In this document: positions 24,701 to 36,700 of the stretch, piece by piece | Position numbering within the stretch: position 1 is the first letter of the stretch | Layout: the number at the start of each line of letters is the position of its first letter | From: Mytilus trossulus | Taxonomy: Eukaryota; Mollusca; Bivalvia; Mytilida; Mytilidae | Reading direction: 5' to 3' | Assembly: GCF_036588685.1 (NCBI RefSeq) | Contig: NC_086381.1 | Span: forward strand, 48,235,431 to 48,299,430 | Length of the DNA stretch: 64,000 nucleotides | The notes under the pieces: generated by a model | The model's input: the letters and a program-made list of their open reading frames with translations, nothing else | Databases searched by the model: none | What the model was told of the DNA's origin: nothing | Translations under genes and position numbers: made by a program

Positions 24701-27700
24701 CTTTTAAAGTCTTTAGATATAATGGGCTTCACTACTACTTCTTTCCCTATATGTTTTTGTTTCATATTGCAATTTTTTCACAAAGTAACAAAAATAATTC
24801 AATTGCATCACGGGAAATATAAGCATATCCATTATTAAGTTATTTTATTATGCGATCTCTGCCGCCATGACCTGTTTCTTTATGTGCGTGCCTTATCCAA
24901 AATACCAGATTTTCTCTAGGAAGACATAAATTTTGAAATTTCCCTCGTCATTCTCGCCGACTTTAGTTATCAACCTCTCAAAACCACCAATGTTAAAAAT
25001 GTCATATCTTCTTACATTGTAGTAATCTTTTGTCACTTTCTTTTCTAAAGATTCCAAAAGTTTAATCTTTGCTAAAAGTTCATGGTACTTTACTCTAGGG
25101 TATATGCTCCTTGTTTTCCCTGATTCGAATTTAGACCTAAAAGATTCAAAAAAATTATTCTCTATAGACATGGTGTCACTTAATGCAAATAATCCAGTTA
25201 AAGAAGTGAAAAAGACAAATATCTGATTTTTTTTCTACTTTTTACCAGTTTGACCAGTGAAGTGTAAACATTTTCAAAAAAATATTATAAAGATTATATT
25301 GAATCTCCCCCTTTTTAGCTCACCTGGCCTAAAAGGCCATGTGAGCTTTTCTTATCACTTGGCGTCCGTCGTCGTCGTCGACGTCGTCGTCGTCGTCGTC
25401 TGTCGTCGTTAACAATTTTTCAAACATCTTCTCCTCTGAAACTACTGAATGGATTTGAATGAAACTTATCATGATTGTTCCTTAGAGTATCCTGCACAAA
25501 GTGTGCGCTTTGATTTTTGATCCGTCAAAAAACATGGCCGCCGTTACTTAAAATAGAACATAGGGGTCAAATGCAGTTTTTGGCTTATATCTCAAAAACG
25601 AAAGCATTTAGAGCAAATCTGACATGGGGTAAAAATGTTCATTAGGTCAAGATCTATCAGCCCTGAAATTTTCAGATGAATCAAACAAACCATTGTTGAG
25701 TTGCTGCCACTTAATTGGTAATTTTAAGGAAATTTTGCAGTTTTTGGTCATTATCTTGAATATTATTATAGATAAAGATAAACTGTAAACAGCAAAAATG
25801 ATCAGCAAAGTATGATCTACAAATAAGTTAATATCACCAAAATTGTCAATTGACCCCTTAAGGGGTTATTGTCCTTTAATGGCAATTTTTCACAATTTGT
25901 TCATCATATTCGCTAACTTTAAAAAATCTTCTTCTCTGAAACTACTGAATGGATTTGAATGAAACTTAGCATGATTTTTCCTTAGATTATCCTGCACAAA
26001 GTGTGTGCTTAGATTTTTGATCCGTCAAAAAACATGGCCGCCGTTACTTAAAATAGAACATAGGGGTCAAATGCAGTTTTTGGCTTATATATCAAAAACG
26101 AAAGCATTTAGAGCAAATCTGACATGATGTAAAAATGTTCATTAGGTCAAGATCCATCAGCCCTGAAATTTTCAGATGAATCAAACAAACCATTGTTGGG
26201 TTGCTGCCACTTAATTGGTAATTTTAAGGAAATTTTGCAGTTTTTGGTCATTATCTTGAATATTATTATAGATAAAGATAAACTGTAAACAGCAAAAATG
26301 ATCAGCAAAGTAAATTTGACCAAAATTGTCAATTGACCTCTTAAGGAGTTATTGCCCTTTAAAGACTTTTTTCACAATTTGTTCATCATGTTGACTTACT
26401 TTAAAAAATCTTCTCCTTTGAAACTGCTGTATCAATTTCAGCCAAACTTAGGCTAAATGAGTTTCAGAGTATCTAGTATAAATTTTATATTTCATTTCCT
26501 TGTATGTCAAGAAACATAGCTCCTATGGCTAAAATAGAACATAGAAGAAAACGATTTTTTTTTTGGCTTTTGAAGAGAATAGGACGATTTAAACATTTAA
26601 ATAAATTGAAAAGCCAAAATAATCATTGATGAGAGATTAAACCCAAAAAATTCAGGTGAGCGATTCAGGCTCTTGAGAGCCTCTTGTTTATTGGATACAG
26701 TCACTTTTTTTAATCTTTTTAAAATTTTTGTACTTCCACAAAAAAGTATGAGTTAATTCTGTTTGAATAAGAAAATTACTAAAATTTGAAGATTTGTCAG
26801 ATAAATATATATGTCGTGTACATGTTATTATTTTGTACAGCTTATTACTTGTACAAACATTTTATACAAGTAATTACTTGTATGAAGCGATCATACATGT
26901 TATTACTTGTACAAGAACAATTGTACAAGTAATTACTAGTACAATTTTTATTGAGAAAAAAATAATAACTTGTACAAATTATTATTCTACCTTGGCCTAT
27001 GTGATGTTCTCACGGATCGGTCCGTATTAAACAAATGATTTATGAGTAAAACATAAAGGTATAAACATTCAACATGTGTGTACTCTTTGATTAACAAATA
27101 AATGACCAAAAAATTAAAAAAAAAAAAAAACAAATCAAAACTAAAATCAAAACTAAAGTGTAAGATGTAAACATTGTAGAAACAAAATAGTATGAGAAAA
27201 TTATTAATTTTGGCATGGCAATAACTCTTCTAATAATTCAACATTTACACACATAAGAATATTATTTATGTTAAGGAAGTATAATTAGGTTCCAAAAAGA
27301 CAGCACATCCAAAAAGTAAAATCACAAAAATACTGAACTCAGAGGAAAATCAATTTGGAAAGTCCATAATCACATGGCAAAATCAAAAAACAAAACGCAT
27401 CAAAAACGAATGGACAAGAACTGTCATATTCCTGACTTGGTACAGGCATTTTCAAATGTAGAAAATGGTGGATTAAACCTGGTTCTATAGCGCTAACCCT
27501 CTCACTTTAATAACAGTCTCATCAAATTCCGTTACATTTAAATGATGCGTTAAATAAACAGTCACAATCAATAAAATAGTCAAAATATGGGAACATCAGT
27601 CATCATCGTATAACAATTTAACAGGACACAACAACATCTACTATCTACGAACACATGGATTGATTTGAGTGTCTGACGTCAGAAAAATTATATACGTCAC

Positions 27701-30700
27701 ATAAATTTGTCGTTCAATGTGCATACAATAGTTATCCAAAGTACCTGGATTATAAACAATTTTAAATTTTACATAGGCAATGAGCGCAGACAGGGTTAAA
27801 AAATCAAAAGTATGTAAGAATAAATTACAGAAATCAAACTAGTCCAAAAGTTATACATAGAATTTATGAGAATCCAAAACTTTTAAAAGGAACAATTTAA
27901 CAGGACACAAAAACCTATCCACGAACACATGGATCTACTTGAGTGTCCGACGTCAGAAAAATTATATACGTCACATAAATTTGTCGTTCAATGTGCATAC
28001 AAACAATTTTAAAATTTACATAGGCAATGTACGCATACAGGGTTAAAAAATCAAAAGTATGTAAGAATAAATTACAGAAATAGACCGAGATTCAAACTAG
28101 TCCAAAAATTATACATAGAATATATGAGAATCCAAAACTTTTTATAGGGAACAATTTAACAGGACACAATAACATCTACTGTCTAAGAACACATGGATTG
28201 ATTTGAGTGTCTGACGTTAGAAAAATTATATACGTCACATAAATTTGATGTTCAATGTGCATACAAACAATTTTAAAATTTTTTCATAGGCAATGTACGC
28301 ATACAGAGTTAAAAAATAAAAAGTATGTAAGAATAAATTACAGAAATAGACCGAGATTCAAACTAGTTCAAAAGTTATACATAGAATTTATGAGAATCCA
28401 AAAATTGTCAATTCCACTACGCCATTGATTGATTTTGACGTTTGTGGTTCAACGTATAAAGTAATTTATAATAGAAATATATCATAATGACATATTTCTT
28501 ACGGCAGTATATTGATTTGAATGTAGCAAAAATAAAGAAAAACATTCGCAAAGAAAAAGAAATTATTGTTTGTGTACTGTTGATAGAGCGAGGTCCAATG
28601 GACTGTAGAAATATCAAAAGAGTTGGGCAAAGAGTTGTCCTTAATTTTTTCTAAAAAGGGATACAAATTAGAAACAAAAGTTAGAATCATGATTGGTTAA
28701 TGAGTCAAAATCAATCGAAAAGATTCAGAGACAATGTTGGACATACCAGAGAACACTGAGTTTAACGTCATGAGAGCAGTGTAATTGCTTACTTTAAGTG
28801 GTGACCATGGTCATGTTCACTGCAGCTGTCAAAGTGACTGTAAGACAGACACATGTAAATGCAAAAGGTGAGCTTATTGTGAAGTTCCAGATGTCATGTG
28901 TCCTTGTCTTGTTCTAACAAATAGTTTATTTGATTTATCAAGCTTTACTTTTGTTTTCAATATATGATATTACATAAATTATGCAACTTTTTATCATGAT
29001 TTATGTTTGAAAATAAATAGTAGAACTTCTTGATTTTAACAACTTTGTCACTTTGCACAAGTAGTCTGTATGTGGCAACAAGCTGTGTAGCTAAATTTGC
29101 TCATGGTGTCATGTTACCCTATGTTGTTACTTTGCGTCGAATGGTTTTTTGTTATCTTCTTATATTGAAGAAAATATTATTGATTTTAAGTTGACAAAAA
29201 AGAAAAGAAAAAACAAACCCAAAATAGATTTAAAAAACATACGCTGAATGATAAGAATAAATTAAAAAAGAACGAATGAATAAATACCAAACTATTGACA
29301 AAAATTCTCAGACTTACAAACCCAAAGAAAAGAGTTTTTGAATAAAACATTAAAAGCAAAAGAAGCAATAAATATAACCCAAATATATTGTGTTGTACAA
29401 GTTATTATCTTTTTCTTTTTTTTATAAATATTTGGAATATAATTAAGAAACTACTTTATTTCAAGAAAATAATCACTAAATATACATAAATTACAGATTT
29501 CACTTATTGCCTAAAATCATGTTCGGCAATAGATGAATAATCATCATCCCATTTCAGGTAATAAGCTTAATGCCTGAAAATTTCAGGTAATAACTTAATG
29601 CCTAGGCATTAGCTTATTGCCTAGGATTTAAGCTTAATGCCTAATTTCACTTATTGCCGCTAACATATATATGTACATTCTATTGGAAGGAGCCAAAAGA
29701 ACATTAACCATAAACAAAATGAGAAATAGTCTACGAAATCGGTCAATTTAGATATTTTATTTAGTAGAAATCCACCAGGTGGATACATACTCTTGTGAAA
29801 TTAAAAATTCAAAAGACATACTATTTACTGCTGTTTCATTTGGTCTTTTTGATGTCTTGCGATAGCTGTGATCAATTTCAGACAGTTATATAATTTGCAA
29901 GAGGTACACATTTTGGTGAATATAACAAACGTTAGGTGGTTTACCTTATCTGCAATGCAAGCATAATATACAATCTTTATTTTTAGAAAACCCAATTCGT
30001 ATATTTTATTAAGTTTGGATACTGTACTGCCAAACAAAAGAGCAACACAGATATAATACTTTCAATGAACAAGTTGTTAACATAAATATTTCATATTTGT
30101 AAGGGAACAAGTCAGACAAACCGATACGTCTGAAGTTGAACATTTACTAGAAACAAACATAAAACGAATTTTATCTCGAGCAGAAGTAGTACATATATTT
30201 TTTCAGATACTTCTTTCTTACATTCAAGAGCATTTATCTTATTTCAAATACATTAGATTCTTAGAATTAAACTGTTTTCTTGGTTATCTTTGTAGGTGAA
30301 CATATACACGTTTCCTTTACAACGACAAAACAAACTTGGTTCCAAGCCAGACAAAAATGCCCACTGATAGGAAATGAACATGTAATTATTAATATTCCAA
30401 CTGTTAACTCTGATCCAATGTGGACAGGTGATAGTGCGAGATATCTGCCTTGGGTAGAATATGTAGGTAAGTGTTTTGTTTAGACTCATTTTTAGCTCAC
30501 CAGGCCCAATGGGCCAAGTGAGCTTTTCTCATCTCTTGGCGTCTGGCGTCCGGCGTCCGACGTTTGGCGTCCGGCGTCCGACGTCCGGCGTCCGGCGTCC
30601 GTCGTCCGGCGTTAACTTTTACAAAAATATTCTCCTCTGAAACTACCTGGCCAAATTTAACCAAACTTGTCCACAATCATCATTGATGTATCTAGTTTAA

Positions 30701-33700
30701 AATTTGTGTTTTTTTACCCAGCCAACCAACCAAGATGGCCACCATGGCTAAAAATAGAACATAGGAGTAAAATGCAATTTTTGGCTTATAACTCAAAAAC
30801 CAAAGCATTTAGAGCAAATCTGACAGGCAGTAAATAGTTATCAAAATTACCAGGATTATAATTTTATACGCAAAATTGTTTATCAGGTCAAGATCTATCT
30901 GCCCTGAAATTTTCAGATGAATCAGACAACCCATTGTTGGGTTGCTGCCCCTAAATTGGTAATTTTAAGGAAGTTTTACTGTTTTTGGTTATTATCTTGA
31001 ATATTATTATAGATGGAGATAAACTGTAAACAGCAATAATGTTCATCAAAGTAAGATTTACAAATAAGTCAACATAACCAAAATTGTCAGTTGACCCCTT
31101 TAGGAGTTATTGGCCTTTATAGTCAATTTTTAACCATTTTTCGTAAATCTCCATGATCTTTTACAAAAATCTTCTCCTCTGAAACTACCGGGCCAAATAA
31201 ATCCAAACTTGGCCACAATCATCATTTATGTATTTAATTTGAAATTTGTGTTTGTTGACCCGGCCAACAAATCAAGATGGCCGTCACGGCTTCAGATAGA
31301 ACATAGAGGTTCAATGCAGTTTTTGGCTTATAACTCAAAAACCAAAGCATTTAGAGCAAATTTGATTGGTAGTAAAATTGTTTATCAGGTCAAGATCTAT
31401 CTGCCCTTTGATTTTCAGATGAATCAGACAACCCATTGTTTGGTTGCTGCCCCTAAATTGGTAATTTTAAGGAAATTTTACTGTTTTTGGTTATTATCTT
31501 GAATATTATTATAGATGGAGATAAACTGTAAACAACAATAATGTTCAGCAAAGTAAGATTTACAAATAAGTCAACATGACCAAAATGATCAGTTGACCCC
31601 TTTAGGAGTTATTGCCCTTTATTTTCAATTTTTAATCATTTTTTCGTAAATCTCCATGATCGTTTACAAAAATCGTCTCCTCTGAAACTACGGGGCTAAA
31701 TTAATCCAAACTTGGCCACAATCATCATTTATGTATCAAGTTAAAAATTTGAATTTGTTGACCCGGCCAACCAACCAAGATGGCCGCAAAGGCTATAAAT
31801 AGAACATGGAGGTTAAATGCAGTTTTTGGTTATTACTCAAAAGCCAAACCATTTAGAGCAAATCTGTCAAGGGGTAAAATTGTTTATCTGGTCAAGATCT
31901 ATCCGCCCTGAAATTTAAAGATGAATGGGACAACCCGTTGTTGGGTAGCTGCCCCTGAATTGGTAATTTTAAGGAAATTTTGCTGTTTTTGGATATTAAT
32001 GAATATTATTATGGAAAGAGATAAACTGTAAACAGCAAAAATGTTCAGAAAAGTAAGATTTACAAATAAGTCAACAGGACCAAAATGGTCAGTTGACCCC
32101 TTTAGGAGTAATTGCCCTTTATAGTAATTTTTTATCCATTTTTCGTAAATCTTAGTTAACTTTTACAAAAATCTTCTCCTCTGAAACTACTGGGCCAAAT
32201 TTTACCAATCATAGCCAGAATCATTATTAGGCTATCTAGTTTAAAAATTGTGTTTTGTGACCGGGCAAACCAACCAAGATTGCCGCTACGGCTAAAAATA
32301 GAACATAGGGGTAAAATGCAGTTTTTTGGCTTATAACTCAAAAACCAAAGCATTTAAGGCAGATCTGACAATGGGGTAAAAATTGTTTATCTGGTCAAGA
32401 TCTATCTGCCCTGAAATTTTTAGATGAATCGGACAACTCGTTTTTAGGTTGCTGCCCCATAATTGGTAATTTTAAGGAAATTTTGCTGTTTTGGGTTATT
32501 ATCTTGAATATTATTATAGATAGAGATAAACTGTAAACAGCAATAATGTACAGCAATTTAAGACTCAAAAATAAGTCAACATGACCAAAATGGTCAATTG
32601 ACCCCCTAAAAAGTAATTGTCCTTTATAATCAATTTTTAACAATTTTCATAAAATTTGTAAATTTTTACTAACATTTTCCATTGAAACTACACGGACAAG
32701 TTCATTATAGATAGAGATAATTGTGAGCAGCAAGAATGTTCAGTAAAGGAAGATGTACAAACACATCTCAATCACCTAAACACAATTTTGTCATGAACTG
32801 TCTGCTTCCTATGCTTAATTCACATATGCCAAGGTGAGCGACACAGGCTCTTTATAGCCTCTAGTTATTTTTAGTTGACCTATTTTGCAGAAAAAGTAGA
32901 AGACTGCAAGGATTCAAAATATCAGATATCGTATATTGTGATTTTATTCTTTTTTGTGTAAACCAATTTTCTATGATTTAGAAAAACGGACATTCAAGTC
33001 TTCTTTCACATTTGTGAGTATCTTTATCAACGAAAATCGGTATCCCACGAATGCTGTATTTCATGATGATGTTTATTGTTCCGAAATGGGAGTCAGCATT
33101 GGATTAATTTAAAGATATATGTAAACAGTTTCAGAAAACATATGACTTTAAGCGATTGAAATTCTACTTTTTGCAAACTTGAAGGGAAGTATTTAATATC
33201 TTTTTCCCTTTTTTTGCAATATTTAATAACAAAGAAATGCAGAATTTTGCTATGGATACACCCAAAAGAAATGATAGTTCACCATTTTATTTACTGGATA
33301 CAAAATCTATGGAATATTCTGAGTACATACATATGCACATATATGACACGAACAGTAAGCTTAATATTGCAACAAAGCATTGAAAAGGGGATGGTAAAAT
33401 TTATGAGGGGAAATTTTAATATGTTTCCTAATTTTTTATTGCTACCTTTGCTTTGGCGGAGTATTCCAAAACAAGTTCCGTTATGGCTGTGAGAGCAGTT
33501 ATCTGAAGAATCGTAAGATTCAATAGAAAATTTATTGGATGTAAAACAACGATACGGTATACATCAACAATGTTTCTTGTTTATCGTGAAGGGACCAGAA
33601 CATTGTTGTGATGAGAAGCAATTCAAAATCACTAAATATGTGTTTGATTAAATTACTTAATTTCTAATTATATCATATATTTAGAAACAAAATAAGTGTT

Positions 33701-36700
33701 ATTTGTTTTGTATGTCTTTCTTTGTATTAATTCAAACGCGATATTTTTTTCTACCTTTATTAATTGGAAAACACTCATATCAGAGAAAATACATTTTTTT
33801 TCTTTATAAGGATGTTACGGATTGATAGCTTCGCGAAAGTTAATAAGGGATTCTATCAATGTAAGACCAGGAACACAACTGAAGGAGTGTTTATTACATT
33901 GTAAACAATCCAGTTTTATTGGCTTGAAGGTAAATCTGTTCATAAGAAAAAAAAACCTAAACACTGCACCAATCCAAAAAAGAAGTAACAATTATAATAA
34001 CCAGAAAGCATATCGATTAAAACGTAATAACGAATAGTGTTAGACTCATTGCTCCATTTATTATTGTCAAATACAAAAAATGAGGTAAAACATATGACTG
34101 CATCCGTTTCCCTTTTCTGGTCAAATTTTACTCAGTGTCGCAAGTTTATAATTGGTTACTATAATTAACTTTCATTTTCATTTCTGTATTTACAAAGTAA
34201 CCCATATACTAAGATTTTATTCGTCAATGCCTTTTATATGCCTTACCGACGGGTACTAATACTTCCTTATATATATATAAATGTGGTATGATTGCCAATG
34301 AGACAACTCTCCACAAGAGACCAAAATGACACAGAAATGAACAACTATTATAGGTCACCGTACGGCCTTCAACAATAAGCAAAGCCCATACTATATAGTC
34401 AGCTATAAAAGGCTCCGTAATGACAATGTAAAACAATTCAAACGAGAAAACTAATGGCCTTACGTATTTCAAAAATGAATGAAAAACAAAATTCGTTACA
34501 TATAAACCAACGACAATCACTGAATTACAGACTCCTGACACGCTATTTTCATTGTCTTGCTAAACGCACTATTGCAAATAGTCTTAAGACACTGATGTGT
34601 TCTATGCAGATAACATGTGACTATTTGTGTACTAAATTAATCTTGTTTCAGTGACATAAATACAATTTAGACCATTAAGGTATATACGCATTTAAAAAAA
34701 AATCTAAAATAAGGAGCTAATTAACAGCTGATATCCCCTTTAAAAAGTTAGTAAGCAACTTTACACTCAGGAGTCATGCCATAGAAGAAAGGCGAAAGAC
34801 ATTGAATGAAACATATACTGACAACACTATGGGAAACAAAATACCAAAAAGACATACAACAGTATACAAAACTAAAGATTGAGCAACAAGTACCTACACA
34901 TAAACCAATTAAACAATTATTCTGAATATCTTCTTCAATAATGAAGTTAATAAAATGTAAAATTTTACTGTCTTTCTTAGTACCGTACTAGTACTTATTA
35001 TATCATTTTGATATATAATATTATTTATTGCATGTAATTCTATTTTCTAAGCAATCAAACTGTGTGTGCCTGCACTATTTGGAATTGGCAAGTGATTACC
35101 TTAATAATAAGTGTAACTTATACCCAGCACCCTGCCAGGGAGACAAGACTGCTTTTTGTGGATCGAACAACCAAAGATATATCTCGGTTTCTTTTTCAAT
35201 ATATAAAAAAGGTATAATGCATAAACTCAAAGTCGGTTATTGAGCAAACTTATATGGAATTAAGGAGATGTTATACAAACTACCAGCAGAGTAGTGTTGA
35301 CTCTTTTTGTTTTAGTTGCATGAGTTGTTTTAGTTAATCTTAAGGAATATTTTCTTCTGAATTAGTATTTAGTTTGAAAACTTTCGTTTCATACTTTGTA
35401 ACGAATACCAACATGACCAAGATCGACTGGATTGTTTTCTATGGAACGACAGACCCTATATATAGTTTGGATGCATTTTAAGCATATCAATGAGATCGTA
35501 AGCATACATTTGAAGCAGAAAATAATGAGATTGTTTGCGATTTGTTCCAAATCAGACTACAAAAATATGATGTCTAAAAGTAAAAAGGAGTACATGAAAC
35601 CACCTTATACCGTAGTAGTTAACATGTCTGTTATAGTTGCATTGGTTACGCCCCATAAAGAAATATTTCTATTTTTGTAACCAAGGATATGGAATATATA
35701 TACATCCCTGACAAAATATCAATTATTAAAATTGTGAACGGACATGGGGAATGTGTCAAAGAAACAAAAACTCGACACACGAGCAGACACCAACCGAGAT
35801 CCAACAATGAGTCTTCAACGCAGCGAAAAATCACGCACCAAAAGGTCGTCACCAAGTGTCCCCTAACTAAAATTGTGTTCTAGTTCAGTACAAATAGACG
35901 TCAAACTAAACTCAATTAAATGAACTTTACTTTTTAAAAATACAAGACTTACTAAGGCTGGAGGCTCCTGACTTGGGACCGACTCAAAGATGCGGCGTTT
36001 ATATATGGAATATATACCTCGCAGGTAATACGATATTCTAGGGATTGTTTTTCCTATTATGAGTTCCTTGGTAGAGGTTTGCTGCTCGCAAGCTTACTAA
36101 CGATATTAAACCGAGAGTGTTAGCTGGTGAAGTTAACTATACTTTAAGAGATATCCCTCCCCTTTAAACCTCTAGCCAATGTAGAATTTAGAAACACACA
36201 CCAATACGCACAGACAACTCAGTATTAATAGAAGTCCAAGTCTTAAAAAAACTAAGCAAAATGACTGCAATGATAAATAATTTAACAAAGGTCTGCTAGT
36301 AGTTACTGAAGGCAGAATGGTGTGAACCAGTCGTAATGGAACTTTACACAACATGTGCAGAATTGCATTTTTAAGACTGCTGCTGTTGCCAAGGATACAG
36401 AAGATAGTAAAAAATTCAAATGCTCTACAGTAAACGAAATGTCATGCAAAAATTTAATGTTAACTGGCATATGCAGATGTTCAATTTTACTCGGAAATTT
36501 TGGAAATCGCCACCGTTATCACAAAGGAAAAATGTCGTGAATTTCAAAAGGCTGCTATTTTAAAGAAACTTTACAATAATATTAATTGGCATATGTAGAT
36601 ATTGTTACCGTTACCTTGGTAAGTAGGGGACAATGGTGCCATCCGTTATTGCTCGCAATTACACATTTACGTTTGCTTGTAATATGAAAATTTGATATAA

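Larger units (their letters stand above)
23395..25171 (-). pseudogene. Integrase-like DDE transposase (KRBA2/SCAND3/Ginger-type), broken
   Basis: Reading leftwards, the parts are: an N-terminal piece (25171-24893) with KVTKDYYNVRRYDIFNIGGF, an H-x-H zinc-binding start (HAHKETGHGGRDRI), then the integrase core with all three acidic residues in context: QVDLMDFQ, QRDNGREF and SSIERSNGDI. Next comes GRSPYEALLG, and after an intron a cysteine cluster KCYVCEKD, HVICG and GYGSKVLCPNC. A TAA interrupts the core between the second and third acidic residues, another stop follows the HxH motif, and frames shift in the C-terminal part. It is therefore dead. The domain order is that of domesticated KRBA2-like proteins and their parent transposons. 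Confidence 0.75.
23137..29672. mobile_element. 6.5 kb DNA transposon with palindromic terminal inverted repeats
   Basis: The left end (ATATATATGTTAGCGGCAAT and on) is the reverse complement of the right end at 29613-29672, and the arms stay similar for about 60 bp through repeats of 'aggcattaagctt' and 'cctaggcaataagcta'. Inside are a broken integrase-like DDE transposase on the minus strand (23395-25171), an 'agctcacctggcc' repeat, a three-copy tandem repeat and an array of 'acttgtaca' motifs. Several internal parts are probably later insertions. The coding region identifies it as a cut-and-paste element related to the KRBA2/SCAND3/Ginger-type integrase-like transposases; the exact family is inferred. 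Confidence 0.7.

Noticed and set aside
27612..28405. Possible CRISPR-like array
   Set aside because: There are only three long tandem units of 260-280 bp with no spacer structure, in a eukaryotic intron.
34224..34541. 105-codon open frame on the minus strand
   Set aside because: It lies in a mussel interspersed repeat and is not conserved in the other copies.
36409..36490. Cysteine pattern KCSTVNEMSCKNLMLTGICRC in gene B intron 4
   Set aside because: It resembles an EGF or EB-like fragment but is too short, lacks good splice sites and is not needed for the gene B frame.
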